Assembly (NCBI GenBank): GCA_963696405.1
Contig: CAVOJY010000006.1
Location: 868,001-932,000 of the forward strand
DNA length: 64,000 nucleotides
Source of the DNA: CAVOJY01 sp963696405
GTDB lineage: Bacteria; Chloroflexota; Limnocylindria; Limnocylindrales; CSP1-4
Reading direction: 5' to 3'
The position numbers and the translations under genes were made by a program. The notes beneath the pieces were generated by a model. The model ran no database searches. It was given only the letters and a program-made list of their open reading frames with translations, and had not been told where the DNA came from. The stretch's first letter is position 1. The number at the start of each line of letters is the position of its first letter. Positions 47,675 through 57,041 of this stretch are shown in pieces.

Positions 47675-48436
47675 CTACAGCTCCTGGCGCCGGAAGGCGG
47701 CCCAGCTCCCCACGAGGACGAGCACCACGAACCCCACACTCGTGAGAAGCGGCCCGGCGAGGTTGCCGGGGTCCTCGCCGAGCGCCAGTGCGGCGGCGGG
47801 ACCGTTCAGGCTCCCCGGCATCCACGGCCCGATCGTCGGCAGCGCGGACAGCACCCCCAGGACGATGAGGAAGGCGATGCCGAGCCCCGCCGCGGGGAGG
47901 ATCGAGCGGCTCAGGGTGCTCCCGAGGAAGGTCGCCGCGGCGTAGACGAGCAGCGAGATCCAGAAGAGGACGCACATCGCCACGAAACCGGTCGGCGGCA
48001 CCGGCTCGAACAGCAGCGCCGTGTAGAGGTATCCGGCAAGCCCGGCGAGGGCCGTCGCGACCGCGAGCGTGAAGGCAATGGCGAGGAACTTCGACAGGAG
48101 GAACGCACCGCGCGAGGCCGGCTTCGTGAGGACGAACGCGGCGGTCCCACGTTCCTTCTCCGAGGCCACCGCGCCCATCGCCAGCAGGACGGCCGCCAGC
48201 GTACCGGTCGTGCTCAGGTTCTTCAGGAGCTGGTCGACCGCCATCGCCGTCGATGGCGGCGGGATGATCCCGGCGTACTGCTCGCCGGCGAGGGCCCCGA
48301 TCAGGTCCGGCATGTACTTCGCGAGGACCGGCGAGACGAGTCCTATTGCCAGGAAGATCGCTCCGGTGACGAGCAAGCGCATCGTCCGGACCTGCTCCAG
48401 CGTCTCCTTTCGGAGAAGAACCGCGAAGCCGGTCAC
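47675..48436 (-). CDS. ABC-2 type transporter permease
   Basis: The 253-residue protein has about six hydrophobic segments (LLVTGAIFLAIGLVSPVLAK, TLAAVLLAMGAVASEKERGT, FTLAVATALAGLAGYLYTAL, ILPAAGLGIAFLIVLGVLSA and others) and the EKERGTAAFVLTKPASRGAF loop common to ABC-2 permeases that work with CcmA-type ATPases. Its GTG start overlaps the stop of the ATPase gene as GTGA. Substrate unknown; drug or peptide export, or membrane-protein insertion, are typical. Confidence 0.85.
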   Translation of the reverse strand: MTGFAVLLRKETLEQVRTMRLLVTGAIFLAIGLVSPVLAKYMPDLIGALAGEQYAGIIPPPSTAMAVDQLLKNLSTTGTLAAVLLAMGAVASEKERGTAAFVLTKPASRGAFLLSKFLAIAFTLAVATALAGLAGYLYTALLFEPVPPTGFVAMCVLFWISLLVYAAATFLGSTLSRSILPAAGLGIAFLIVLGVLSALPTIGPWMPGSLNGPAAALALGEDPGNLAGPLLTSVGFVVLVLVGSWAAFRRQEL

Positions 48437-49464
48437 GCGGCCGCCCCGTGGGCGCGCCCGTCGCCCCCGGGCTCCCCGCCGCTATCTCGCACGGCACCGT
48501 CCCCGACCAGTCCGAGGAAGACGTCCTCGAGGTTAGGTCGAACGCGCTCGAAACCGGTGAGCTGTACCCCGGAGCTGGCGAGGAGTGGCAGCATCGCCGG
48601 GCCCGCGACGGCGGGGTCGTCCACGAGCACCCGCACGTAGCCGTGCTCCACGAGGACCTCGCGCGTCCATGGCTCGCCGCGCAGCGTCTCGATCAGCCGG
48701 GCGACCGCCTCTCCCTGCCCCGGCTCGGGGTCGAGGCGGTAGACGGGACGCGCGTAGCGGTCAAGGAGCTCGTCGATCGGCGCTTCCGTGACGAGCCGCC
48801 CGTGGTCCAGGATGCCGACCCTGTCGCATACCCGCTCGACGTCGTTGAGGATGTGGGTGGACATGAAGACGGTGGTCGTGCCACGCAGGCGGGCGATGAT
48901 CTCCAGCACGTCCCGACGCCCTTCCGGGTCGAGCGAGCTGACCGGCTCGTCGAGGAACAGGACGGCCGGACGGGCGAGCATCGCCTGGGCGAGCCCGAGT
49001 CGCTGACGCATGCCGCCCGAGAAGCCGCCCACGGAACGGTCTGCGGCTTCCGAGAGCCCGGCCAGCTCGAGCGCCTCCGCCACCCGCGAGCGCAGCCCCG
49101 GGCCCTGCATGCCGTAGAGGCGACCGACGAAGCCCAGGAGCTCGGCGGCGCGCATCCATCCGTAGAAGCGGGGATCCTGGTCGAGGTACCCGATGCGGCG
49201 AGACAACCCCGCGTCCCTGGCCCCCAGTGGGACACCTGCAACCGATGCTGAGCCCGCGGTGGGCCGGGCGAGCCCGGTGAGGAGCCGCAGGGTGGTCGTC
49301 TTTCCTGCACCGTTGGGGCCGAGGAACCCGAACACGCTGCCCGCGGGGACGTCGAGGTCCAGGCGATCCAGCGCCAGGACAGGCCCGAACCGCTTCGTCA
49401 GGCCGCGACACGTGATGGCCGAGCCGGCTGCTCCCCCTGTCCCCGCGCCGGCTGGTGCGGTCAC
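48433..49464 (-). CDS. ABC transporter ATPase (CcmA/DrrA-like)
   Basis: A 343-residue ATPase: ITCRGLTKRFGPVLALDRLD, Walker A GPNGAGKTTTLRLLTGL, signature VGGFSGGMRQRLGLAQAMLA, Walker B VLFLDEPVSSLDPEGRRDVL and H-loop FMSTHILNDVERV. A C-terminal regulatory domain of about 110 residues follows (VYRLDPEPGQGEAVARLIET to RVRPNLEDVFLGLVG), as in DrrA/CcmA-type exporters. GTG 49464 overlaps the stop of the small upstream gene (GTGA). It powers the permease encoded next. Confidence 0.9.
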   Translation of the reverse strand: MTAPAGAGTGGAAGSAITCRGLTKRFGPVLALDRLDLDVPAGSVFGFLGPNGAGKTTTLRLLTGLARPTAGSASVAGVPLGARDAGLSRRIGYLDQDPRFYGWMRAAELLGFVGRLYGMQGPGLRSRVAEALELAGLSEAADRSVGGFSGGMRQRLGLAQAMLARPAVLFLDEPVSSLDPEGRRDVLEIIARLRGTTTVFMSTHILNDVERVCDRVGILDHGRLVTEAPIDELLDRYARPVYRLDPEPGQGEAVARLIETLRGEPWTREVLVEHGYVRVLVDDPAVAGPAMLPLLASSGVQLTGFERVRPNLEDVFLGLVGDGAVRDSGGEPGGDGRAHGAAA

Positions 49465-49661
49465 GCGTCTTCCCGACCGAAGAGGAAGTAGATGAGCGGG
49501 CCTATCAACCCGAAGATGACGATGACCACGCCCCAGATCAGCTTGTTGTCGCCTCGCACCCGCCGATACGGCCTCAGGAGGTCGTACAGCCCGAAGACGA
49601 TGAGCGCGACCTGGACGAGGGCCAGGGGGATGAGCAGCGGCAGGATCTCGTTGAGCGACAC
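49461..49661 (-). CDS. Small PLDc_N-type membrane protein
   Basis: The 66-residue protein has two hydrophobic helices joined by a basic loop, LLIPLALVQVALIVFGLYDL and LIWGVVIVIFGLIGPLIYFL, ending in FGREDA. This is the PLDc_N (phospholipase D nuclease N-terminal) fold, often encoded just before CcmA-type ABC ATPases. No nuclease domain is attached. GTG 49661 is chosen because GAGGT lies seven bases upstream. It is the first gene of the exporter operon; a regulatory or assembly role is inferred. Confidence 0.75.
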   Translation of the reverse strand: MSLNEILPLLIPLALVQVALIVFGLYDLLRPYRRVRGDNKLIWGVVIVIFGLIGPLIYFLFGREDA

Positions 49662-49758
49662 GGATGCACCTCGGGCAGAACAGGGCAGGCCAGGGCAGGG
49701 CCTGCACACCCGTACGCTAGCCGGTCGCGGCCCGACGTGCCGGTCGCTCGCGCAGCGC

Positions 49759-49764
49759 TAGACT
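49759..49764 (+). promoter_or_regulatory. -10 box of the flavin reductase gene
   Basis: TAGACT lies nine bases before ATG 49774. The gap is pyrimidine-rich and has no ribosome binding site, so this is another leaderless candidate. Confidence 0.45.
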
Positions 49765-49773
49765 GCCTTTCTC

Positions 49774-50394
49774 ATGTCCGAGCTGCCGGTCCATCCCTTG
49801 TCGCGTGTGCCCCCGCAGGTCGACCCGGAGCGCTACAGGGAGCTCATCGGCCGGTTCGCGACGGGGGTCACCGTGGTGACGACCTTCTTCCGCGAGCCGT
49901 ACGACGGCGCTGCTGTCCTCGCGGATACGGACGACTGGAGTGGCGGGTTCCATCCATGGGGCACGACGGTGAACGCCTTCACCGGCCTCTCGCTGGACCC
50001 GCCGCTCGTGCTGGTCTGTATCGGACGGGGCCGCAAGATTTACCCAGTCATCGCCCGGGCGGGCCGCTTCGCGGTGAACATCCTCGGTGAGGACGGACAG
50101 GACCTTTCGGACTGCTTCGCCGGTGCGCCCTCGTCGTTCCCGCGCTCGGCGTTCTGCAACGCCCCGTACCGGGTCGGCGTCACCGGGGTCCCCGTCCTCG
50201 AGGCGGCGATCGCCCACCTCGAGTGCACGCTGGAGCGCTCGATCGACGCCGGAGACCACACGATCTACGTCGGGCGGGTGGTCGACGTCGGGGCCCGCGA
50301 GGACGCCGCCCTGCCGCTCCTCTACTTCCGGCGGCACTACCTGCGGATCGAGCGAGCGGCAAGCGCCGACCTGCTAGGCATTCCGGACGTCTGA
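49774..50394 (+). CDS. Flavin reductase-like FMN-binding protein
   Basis: The 206-residue protein matches the flavin reductase-like split-barrel domain: RFATGVTVVTTFF, TTVNAFTGLSLDPPLVLVCI, FAVNILGEDGQDLSDCFAG and HTIYVGRVVDVGAREDAALP. Such proteins supply reduced FMN to monooxygenases or act on their own. No oxygenase partner is adjacent. A 15-residue insertion near position 50 (DTDDWSGGFHPW) is unusual for the family. It precedes an alpha/beta hydrolase and a thiolase on the same strand. Confidence 0.85.
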   Translation: MSELPVHPLSRVPPQVDPERYRELIGRFATGVTVVTTFFREPYDGAAVLADTDDWSGGFHPWGTTVNAFTGLSLDPPLVLVCIGRGRKIYPVIARAGRFAVNILGEDGQDLSDCFAGAPSSFPRSAFCNAPYRVGVTGVPVLEAAIAHLECTLERSIDAGDHTIYVGRVVDVGAREDAALPLLYFRRHYLRIERAASADLLGIPDV

Positions 50395-50430
50395 GCGATC
50401 CGGATCGACCCCGAAGGAGCATCCTGCCCA

Positions 50431-51331
50431 ATGCCCACCGTCCGCGCGAACGGGCTCGACATCTCCTACACAGTCGACGGGGACGGTCCTCCGCTCGTCC
50501 TGCTCCACGGCGCCAGCTCGTCGGCGGTCGAGGACTGGGCGACGCAACGGCCCCTGCTCCGGCAGTTCTTCCGGCTCTACCTCGTGGACGCCCGGGGTCA
50601 CGCCGGCACGCGGTGGGTGGAGCCCGAGGCGGCCACGGGAGTAGGACCGCCCGGCACGGAATCCCCGGCGCGGGACGGCGATGTCCTTGCGAGGGGGCTC
50701 GGAATCGACACGCTGGTGGCCGACCTGGGTGCCTTCGTCGACGCGCTCGGGCTTGACGGCTTCCACGCGGGGGGTTTCAGCATGGGCGCAATGACCGCAC
50801 TCCGGTTCGCGGCCCGGAGCCCGGAGCGTCTCCTCTCCCTCGTCCTGGTCGGCGCGGACGTCGAACCCGAGCCCGGCACGAGCGTCGCGCGCGTCATGCT
50901 CGACCCTGACCGGATCGCCCGCGACGACCCCGAGTGGGCGGCGCAACTCGAGCGCCGCCACGGTCCCGTGCAGGGTTCCGGCGCGTGGCGCCGCCTTCTG
51001 CCGATCGTCGTCGGGGCGATGGCCCAACGGTCCCCGCTGACCTCCGCGGACCTCCGCCGCGTCCAGGTCCCGGCACTCGTCGTCTGCGGGGACCGTGACC
51101 CGTTCGTGCCGGTGGACCATGCCGCACGGCTGAAGCGCCAGCTGCCCGACGCTCGGCTGCTGGTGGCGCCGGACGCGGCGCACCTTGTCATGCTCACGCG
51201 CCCGGAGGTCGTGGCCGCAGGCCTGCAGGCCTTCTACGGGACCCTCGGGATCGGGGGATCGAGCGCCCCTGACTGGACCGACAGACGCCGCGCCGCTCTC
51301 ACACAACAGCCCACACCCGGGAGGCCGTTCG

Positions 51332-51342
<11 letters not shown>
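50431..51342 (+). CDS. Alpha/beta hydrolase
   Basis: The 303-residue enzyme has the oxyanion strand LVLLHGASSSAVEDW, the nucleophile elbow GGFSMGAMTALRFAARSPER, the acid in VVCGDRDPFVPVD and the histidine in DAAHLVMLTRPEV. It resembles 3-oxoadipate enol-lactonase and related esterases, and the thiolase overlapping its 3' end has features of 3-oxoadipyl-CoA thiolase, so ring-cleavage product hydrolysis is possible. AAGGAG lies 11 bases before ATG 50431. A 35-residue Gly/Pro-rich insertion separates the first two strands. Confidence 0.82.
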
Positions 51343-52564
<1,222 letters not shown>

Positions 52565-52586
52565 GCACCACATTCTGCGGGCGGCC

Positions 52587-52615
52587 TTGCCTATATCCGA
52601 CCGCGCGGGTAGGAT
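52587..52615 (+). promoter_or_regulatory. Promoter of the Fe-S carrier gene (leaderless)
   Basis: TTGCCT (52587-52592), a 17-base spacer and TAGGAT (52610-52615) make a well-spaced promoter. The ATG follows after six bases (TAGCCC). Confidence 0.6.
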
Positions 52616-52621
52616 TAGCCC

Positions 52622-53044
52622 ATGACCACCGAGAGCCCGCCGACCACCGATACCCAGCCGGCCGCCGAGCCGACCGCCCAGCCGCTGGTCAGCCTGACCG
52701 AGGCCGCCGCCTCCAGGCTCCGCGAGTTGACTGCGCAGGAGAGCAGCCCGGATATCGGGTTGCGGGTCTACGTCTACAGCGGCGGCTGCTCGGGCTACCG
52801 GTACGGGATGATGCTGGAGGATCAGCCGACCCCGGAGGACGCCCGTGTCGAGGCCAACGGCATCCGCGTCTACGTGGACGGCGAGAGCAGCCGGTTCCTG
52901 GCGGGCTCGGAGATCGACTACGTAGACACCCTGATGGGCGCCGGGTTCACCGTGAACAACCCGAACGCCGCGGCCGGCTGCGGCTGCGGTGGCAGTTTCC
53001 GGACGGCCGAGGACGCCGGCTCCCCGCGCTCCTGCGCCTGCTGA
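52622..53044 (+). CDS. erpA: A-type iron-sulfur carrier protein (ErpA/IscA/SufA-like)
   Basis: The 140-residue protein has an unstructured 25-residue N terminus and the A-type carrier fold: LVSLTEAAASRLRELTA, YVYSGGCSGYRYGMMLED, IDYVDTLMGAGFTVNNPNAA and the paired cysteines in AGCGCGGSF. The three cysteines needed to hold a [2Fe-2S] or [4Fe-4S] cluster are in place. An extra C-terminal tail ends RSCAC. No other isc or suf gene is in the window. Convergent with the HerA-like gene three bases away. Confidence 0.9.
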   Translation: MTTESPPTTDTQPAAEPTAQPLVSLTEAAASRLRELTAQESSPDIGLRVYVYSGGCSGYRYGMMLEDQPTPEDARVEANGIRVYVDGESSRFLAGSEIDYVDTLMGAGFTVNNPNAAAGCGCGGSFRTAEDAGSPRSCAC

Positions 53045-53047
53045 CCG

Positions 53048-54754
53048 CTACGAGCGGCGCCGCCGTCGGGTCGACGTCCGCCGAGGTGCGCTGACCCCGA
53101 GCACTCCGAAGATCCCCCGAAGCAGCGTGTTCGTCGTGCTGCTCGTGAGGATGCGCGTGCCCATCTTCGCCGCCTCTTCGAGATCCACGCCCCCATCGTC
53201 CGGCGGGGGCTGTGCACGACGCGACCGGGACGTCCGGGCGGGCTCCGGCGGTGCCTCCCACGGCTCGCGTCCGCGCGCGCCCGGGCCGCCACCCGAACCG
53301 CCGGCCGAACCGGCATCCCAGGTCGGCGTCCCGTCCGGCCCCGTCTGCCAGGGCTCCGGCGCCGCGGGCTGCGGCGGGGTCCAGGCCTGCTGGGAGGCGG
53401 CCTTCATGCGCGCGGCCAGCATCTCCTTCGCGGAGTTGGGATCCACGTCCGCCGCGTAGTCGCCGGCGATGGCCGACGCCGACACGATCGCATCGAACGC
53501 CGCGGGGTCCACGGGGGCCATGAGTGAGCGGGGCGGCCGCATGACGCAGTGGACCGTCGGCATCGGCACGCCCCGCGGCGAGAGGGCCGTGACGAGCGCC
53601 TCCCCGATGCCGAGCGAGACGAGCTCCCGCGCCACGTCGTACTGGTCGGTCATGGGGAACGTGCGCGCGGTGGCCTGGATCATCTTCTGGTCGTCGGGTG
53701 TGAAGGCGCGGAGAGCGTGCTGGACCCGGTTCCCGAGCTGCGCGAGCACCTTCTGCGGCACGTCCTGCGGCGACTGGGTGACGAAGTAGACGCCCACGCC
53801 CTTGCTGCGGATGAGCCGCGCCACCAGCTCGATCTGATCGAGGAACGTCTCGTTCGCGTCGTCGAACAGGAGGTGTGCCTCGTCGAAGAAGAAGACGAGC
53901 TTCGGCTTGTCGACGTCCCCGACCTCGGGAAGCGTGTGGTACAGCTCGCTCAGCATCCACATCATGAAGGTGCTGAACAGCTTCGGCCGGTCCTGCATGT
54001 CGGCGACCTCCAGGACGCTGACCATGCCCCGGCCATCGGCAGCCGTTCGAAGGAGATCGTGGATGTCGAACTCGGGGTCTCCGAAGAACGCGTCCGCGCC
54101 CTGCTGCTCAAGCTCGACGATCTTGCGGATCATCACCCCGGCGGTCGCGGTGGCGATGCCGCCGTACTCCGCCATCGCGGCCTTGCCTTCGTCGCCGTTG
54201 AGGTAGTTGAGCGTCGCCCGCAGGTCGGACAGGTCCACGAGGGGGAGCTTCTGGTCATCCGCGTACTTGAAGACGAGGGCGAGGACGCTCTGCTGCGTCT
54301 CGTTCAGGTCCAGCACCTTCGCCAGCAGGATGGGGCCGAACGAGCTGACGGTCGCCCGCACGCGGGCGCCGCGCCCACCGCGGTTGAGCGTGAGGAACTC
54401 GACCGGGTACGCCCGCGGCGCGTAGTCCAACAGGCCGAGCTGCGTGACCCGGGCGTTGAGCCGGTCGTCCGGCCTCGCGGGCGCCGCCAGCCCGGAGATG
54501 TCGCCCTTGATGTCGCAGAGGAAGACCGGGACGCCTGCATCGGAGAGCTGCTCGGTGAGGACCTGCAGGGTCTTCGTCTTCCCTGTGCCAGTCGCCCCGG
54601 CGACGAGCCCGTGGCGGTTCGCCATGCGCAGCGGCATGCGGACGCGGACCGCCGGGTAGGTAGCATCGCCCAGGAACGCCGCCCCGAACTCGAGGGCGGG
54701 CTCCTGGAAGGCGTACGCCCCGCCGATCAACGCCTCGAAGGCCTCATTTGCCAT
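53048..54754 (-). CDS. HerA-like ATPase (DUF853 family)
   Basis: A 568-residue P-loop ATPase: Walker A LVAGATGTGKTKTLQVLTEQ, VFLCDIKGDISGLAAPARPD, FGPILLAKVLDLNETQQSVL, Walker B KLVFFFDEAHLLFDDANETF and FVTQSPQDVPQKVLAQLGNR. These match the DUF853 group of bacterial HerA/FtsK-superfamily proteins, whose role is unknown; a DNA translocase is inferred by homology. The last 110 residues are a Pro/Gly/Arg-rich disordered tail. ATG 54754 has GGAGG six bases upstream; another ATG lies two codons before. Confidence 0.88.
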   Translation of the reverse strand: MANEAFEALIGGAYAFQEPALEFGAAFLGDATYPAVRVRMPLRMANRHGLVAGATGTGKTKTLQVLTEQLSDAGVPVFLCDIKGDISGLAAPARPDDRLNARVTQLGLLDYAPRAYPVEFLTLNRGGRGARVRATVSSFGPILLAKVLDLNETQQSVLALVFKYADDQKLPLVDLSDLRATLNYLNGDEGKAAMAEYGGIATATAGVMIRKIVELEQQGADAFFGDPEFDIHDLLRTAADGRGMVSVLEVADMQDRPKLFSTFMMWMLSELYHTLPEVGDVDKPKLVFFFDEAHLLFDDANETFLDQIELVARLIRSKGVGVYFVTQSPQDVPQKVLAQLGNRVQHALRAFTPDDQKMIQATARTFPMTDQYDVARELVSLGIGEALVTALSPRGVPMPTVHCVMRPPRSLMAPVDPAAFDAIVSASAIAGDYAADVDPNSAKEMLAARMKAASQQAWTPPQPAAPEPWQTGPDGTPTWDAGSAGGSGGGPGARGREPWEAPPEPARTSRSRRAQPPPDDGGVDLEEAAKMGTRILTSSTTNTLLRGIFGVLGVSAPRRTSTRRRRRS

Positions 54755-54820
54755 CCTCATCCTCCGAGACCGGCCGCAGTTCAGCCGGGCGAATTGCGTG
54801 TCGCGTGGCCGGACCCCGGG

Positions 54821-54826
54821 AGTATA
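54821..54826 (-). promoter_or_regulatory. -10 box of the HerA-like gene
   Basis: TATACT on the minus strand lies about 67 bases before the start at 54754, leaving a leader with a strong GGAGG. Confidence 0.5.
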
Positions 54827-54890
54827 GCCACGGGATCCTGTCGCTCCGGGTCCATGGAAAGCCGGGCAGACGGTCGCGAGGACCCCGCGC

Positions 54891-54896
54891 TAGAGT
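54891..54896 (+). promoter_or_regulatory. Possible -10 box of mscL
   Basis: TAGAGT lies about 58 bases before GTG 54955. The leader contains AAGGAGGTG next to the start. No clear -35 element is visible. Confidence 0.4.
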
Positions 54897-54954
54897 GTCG
54901 CCAATCGGGAGCGGTACCTTCCGGTGGCCGCGTCGGAGAGAAGGAGGTGCGATC

Positions 54955-55347
54955 GTGTGGGGTGAGTTCCGGGCCTTCCTGACGAAGACAAACGCCCTTG
55001 CGCTGGCGATCGGCGTCATCATCGGCGCGGCGCTGGGTGCCGTGGTCACCTCGCTCGTCAACGACATCATCATGCCGCTGATCGGCTACCTGCTCGGAGG
55101 CGTCGACTTCAGCCAGATGAAGATCGTCCTGCAGCCGGCTGTCGATCCGGCGAAGGAGGTGGCGATCCGCTACGGCCAGTTCATCAACGTCGTCATCATC
55201 TTCATCATCGTCGCCCTGGTGGTGTTCCTCATCGCCCGCTCCTTCATCAAGGAGGAGGCGGCGGCACCGACGAAGGAATGCGCGTTCTGCAAGGAGCAGG
55301 TCGCCGAGGCCGCCACGAAGTGCAGGTTCTGTGGCAGCTCGCTGTAG
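54955..55347 (+). CDS. mscL: Large-conductance mechanosensitive channel with zinc-ribbon tail
   Basis: MscL opens under membrane tension to release solutes. The 130-residue protein has the family start GEFRAFLTKTNALALAIGVI, the pore helix GAALGAVVTSLVNDIIMPLI, and TM2 FINVVIIFIIVALVVFLIAR. Where most MscL proteins end in an acidic amphipathic helix, this one has KECAFCKEQVAEAATKCRFC, a CxxC-x(11)-CxxC zinc ribbon. GTG 54955 follows a near-consensus AAGGAGGTG. Confidence 0.93.
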   Translation: MWGEFRAFLTKTNALALAIGVIIGAALGAVVTSLVNDIIMPLIGYLLGGVDFSQMKIVLQPAVDPAKEVAIRYGQFINVVIIFIIVALVVFLIARSFIKEEAAAPTKECAFCKEQVAEAATKCRFCGSSL

Positions 55348-55384
55348 GCAGCCCGCTGCCGCGCGGCCCGGCCCGGCCTGAGTC

Positions 55385-56170
55385 GTGGACGTACCCCTCT
55401 TTCCTCTCCAGACCGTCCTGTCGCCGGGTCTCGTCCTCCCGCTCCATGTCTTCGAGCCTCGGTATCGCCTCCTGACCGAACGCTGCCTGGACGAGCGCTC
55501 GCCATTCGGCGTCGTCCTCATCCGCGAGGGAAGGGAGGTCGGGGAGGCGGCAACGCGGCTGGCGCGGGTGGGGACCCTGGCCGAGATCCGCCAGGCAGGT
55601 CGTTTCCCGGATGGCCGGTACGCCCTGCTTGTCGAGGGAACACGTCGGTTCACCGTGGACCGGGTCGACGCGGAGCGTGAACCCTACCTGGTCGGCGACG
55701 TCACGCTTCTCCCGGAGGCCGCGGGCGACGAGACACGGAGCCGCGAGGCCGCGCGGCGCGTGCTGGATCGTTTCCTGGAGTACGTCGTCATCTACCAGAC
55801 GCTGGCCTCCGGGCAACGCCAGGCCGGGGACGCGGGATCCGACACGGGTTCGGTCGCCGATCCGGGCGGTACTGCGGAGATCGGCGGGACCGCGCCGGGC
55901 CAGCCGCCGGGCGGGCTGGACTGGCACGAGGATGTCGTCCGCTCGATCCGGCGGCTCAGCTCACCGGACGATCCCGTCACCGTATCGCACCTGGTCGGCG
56001 GGCTTCTCCAGGTGGACCTCGGTGATCGCCAGGCGCTTCTCGAGGAGCCCACCGCGGAGGCTCGGCTGGCGCGGCTCGAGGCGCTCCTCGACCGCGAGCT
56101 CCAGCTCCTCGGCCGAGGACTGCCACCCTACCGCGTCGACCGGCGCTCGTCACTCCACCGGTTGAACTGA
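55385..56170 (+). CDS. Lon N-terminal substrate-binding domain protein
   Basis: The 261-residue protein consists of a single Lon N-terminal (LON_substr_bdg) domain without ATPase or protease: DVPLFPLQTVLSPGLVLPLH, VFEPRYRLLTERCLDERSPF, RVGTLAEIRQAGRFPDGRYA and LVEGTRRFTVDRVDAEREPY. Stand-alone members are common in bacteria; their role is unknown, possibly substrate adaptor or small-ligand binding. A Gly/Asp-rich insertion at residues 155-180 interrupts the helical part. GTG 55385 lies 38 bases after mscL. Confidence 0.85.
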   Translation: MDVPLFPLQTVLSPGLVLPLHVFEPRYRLLTERCLDERSPFGVVLIREGREVGEAATRLARVGTLAEIRQAGRFPDGRYALLVEGTRRFTVDRVDAEREPYLVGDVTLLPEAAGDETRSREAARRVLDRFLEYVVIYQTLASGQRQAGDAGSDTGSVADPGGTAEIGGTAPGQPPGGLDWHEDVVRSIRRLSSPDDPVTVSHLVGGLLQVDLGDRQALLEEPTAEARLARLEALLDRELQLLGRGLPPYRVDRRSSLHRLN

Positions 56171-56189
56171 GCGGCCCCTGTAGCCCGGA

Positions 56190-56483
56190 TCAGCGGTTGC
56201 GGATCCGCCGCTCGAGGTGGGCTCGGTCGACGATACCAAGGACGAGGACCACCCGGTCCTCGTCGATCACGTCGTACATGATCCGGTGGTCGCCGACTCG
56301 AAGGCGGCGAAACAAACCCCTGCCCCGCGGATCGTCTTGACCCTCTTCCCACCGATACGGCCAGGCTGTGCCACGTCAATCGCAAGCGTCATCAGGACTG
56401 CCCGCATCTGCCCGCGGATCTCGGCCGGCAGTCGCTCGAACGCGCGCGCGGCGCCCGGAGCCAGCCTGACGGCCTCCCTGAGT
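56190..56483 (-). pseudogene. RelE/ParE-type toxin gene, broken by frameshifts
   Basis: Three consecutive frames together spell a RelE/ParE toxin: VRLAPGAARAFERLPAEIRG, then MTLAIDVAQPGRIGGKRVK, then LRVGDHRIMYDVIDEDRVVL and GIVDRAHLERRIRNR before a TGA. The frame changes lie near 56400 and 56312. No convincing start codon precedes the first segment, and no antitoxin is recognisable next to it. Unlike guaA or murJ, loss of such a gene would be tolerated, so real decay is as likely as sequence error. Confidence 0.65.
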
Positions 56484-57010
56484 GGTCCTGTACCACCCGG
56501 GTCGCACGCGGGCTCGTCGGAGCTACCCGGAGTGGCGCTTCGCTCTCGCGACGAGTCGTGCAGGACTGTTCAGGTCCAGATCTTCCGTTTCACAGGTCCT
56601 GGGCGCGTGGGTGCCTGCCGCCGGCCGACCGCCGTTGCCGGGCGCAGTTCGTCGAAGGCGGCGCTCACGCTACGCACACGTATGCAAATCCCCGTAGCGT
56701 TGGCTACCCCGGCGGCGGTCAGCACAAGCCTTGAGGGCCCCAGGGCCCGGCCCGAATGTCCCGACTCACGCTCGGGCCGGGACATCGGGCTACAGTCGGG
56801 GATGCCCGGTCGATGGTCTTGCCCGAGCGCTCCCGGTCACGGCTACGGGGGCTTGCGTATGTGCTGGTCGGTCCCCTGTCGCTGGGCAGTGCAGGCGCCG
56901 AGTCAGTCGCGGGCGACTTCGCCCTCGTCACGTACCTGACCCGGTGGGGATCCCTGCGTAACAGACGCGCGGGACAGGCACAACCCCTTGCGCCCGGTGT
57001 CGATCGAGAA
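56484..57010. other. Intergenic stretch without a confident gene
   Basis: Over 500 bases between the toxin remnant and the toxin-antitoxin operon hold no recognisable protein, tRNA or known RNA. Short open frames exist on both strands, the longest about 85 codons (ending near 57013), but none has a recognisable motif or a good start. Two mutually exclusive hairpins occur at 56749-56789. Confidence 0.5.
56749..56789. repeat. Overlapping alternative inverted repeats
   Basis: CCCGAATGTCCCG (56751-56763) can pair with CGGGACATCGGG (56778-56789), a 12-pair stem with one bulged A. Alternatively GGCCCGA (56749-56755) pairs perfectly with TCGGGCC (56772-56778). The two pairings share bases and exclude each other. 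TACAGT at 56791-56796 follows directly. Confidence 0.5.
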
Positions 57011-57036
57011 TAGACTAGTCTCAGACTAGTGGGAGG
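57011..57036 (+). promoter_or_regulatory. Promoter, palindromic operator and RBS of the toxin-antitoxin operon
   Basis: TAGACT (57011-57016) fits a -10 box. It overlaps ACTAGTCT-C-AGACTAGT (57014-57030), a perfect 8+1+8 palindrome that is A/T-rich for this genome. GGGAGG (57031-57036) sits five bases before the antitoxin ATG. This is the layout expected for autoregulation by a Phd/YefM antitoxin. Confidence 0.65.
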
Positions 57037-57041
57037 CAATC

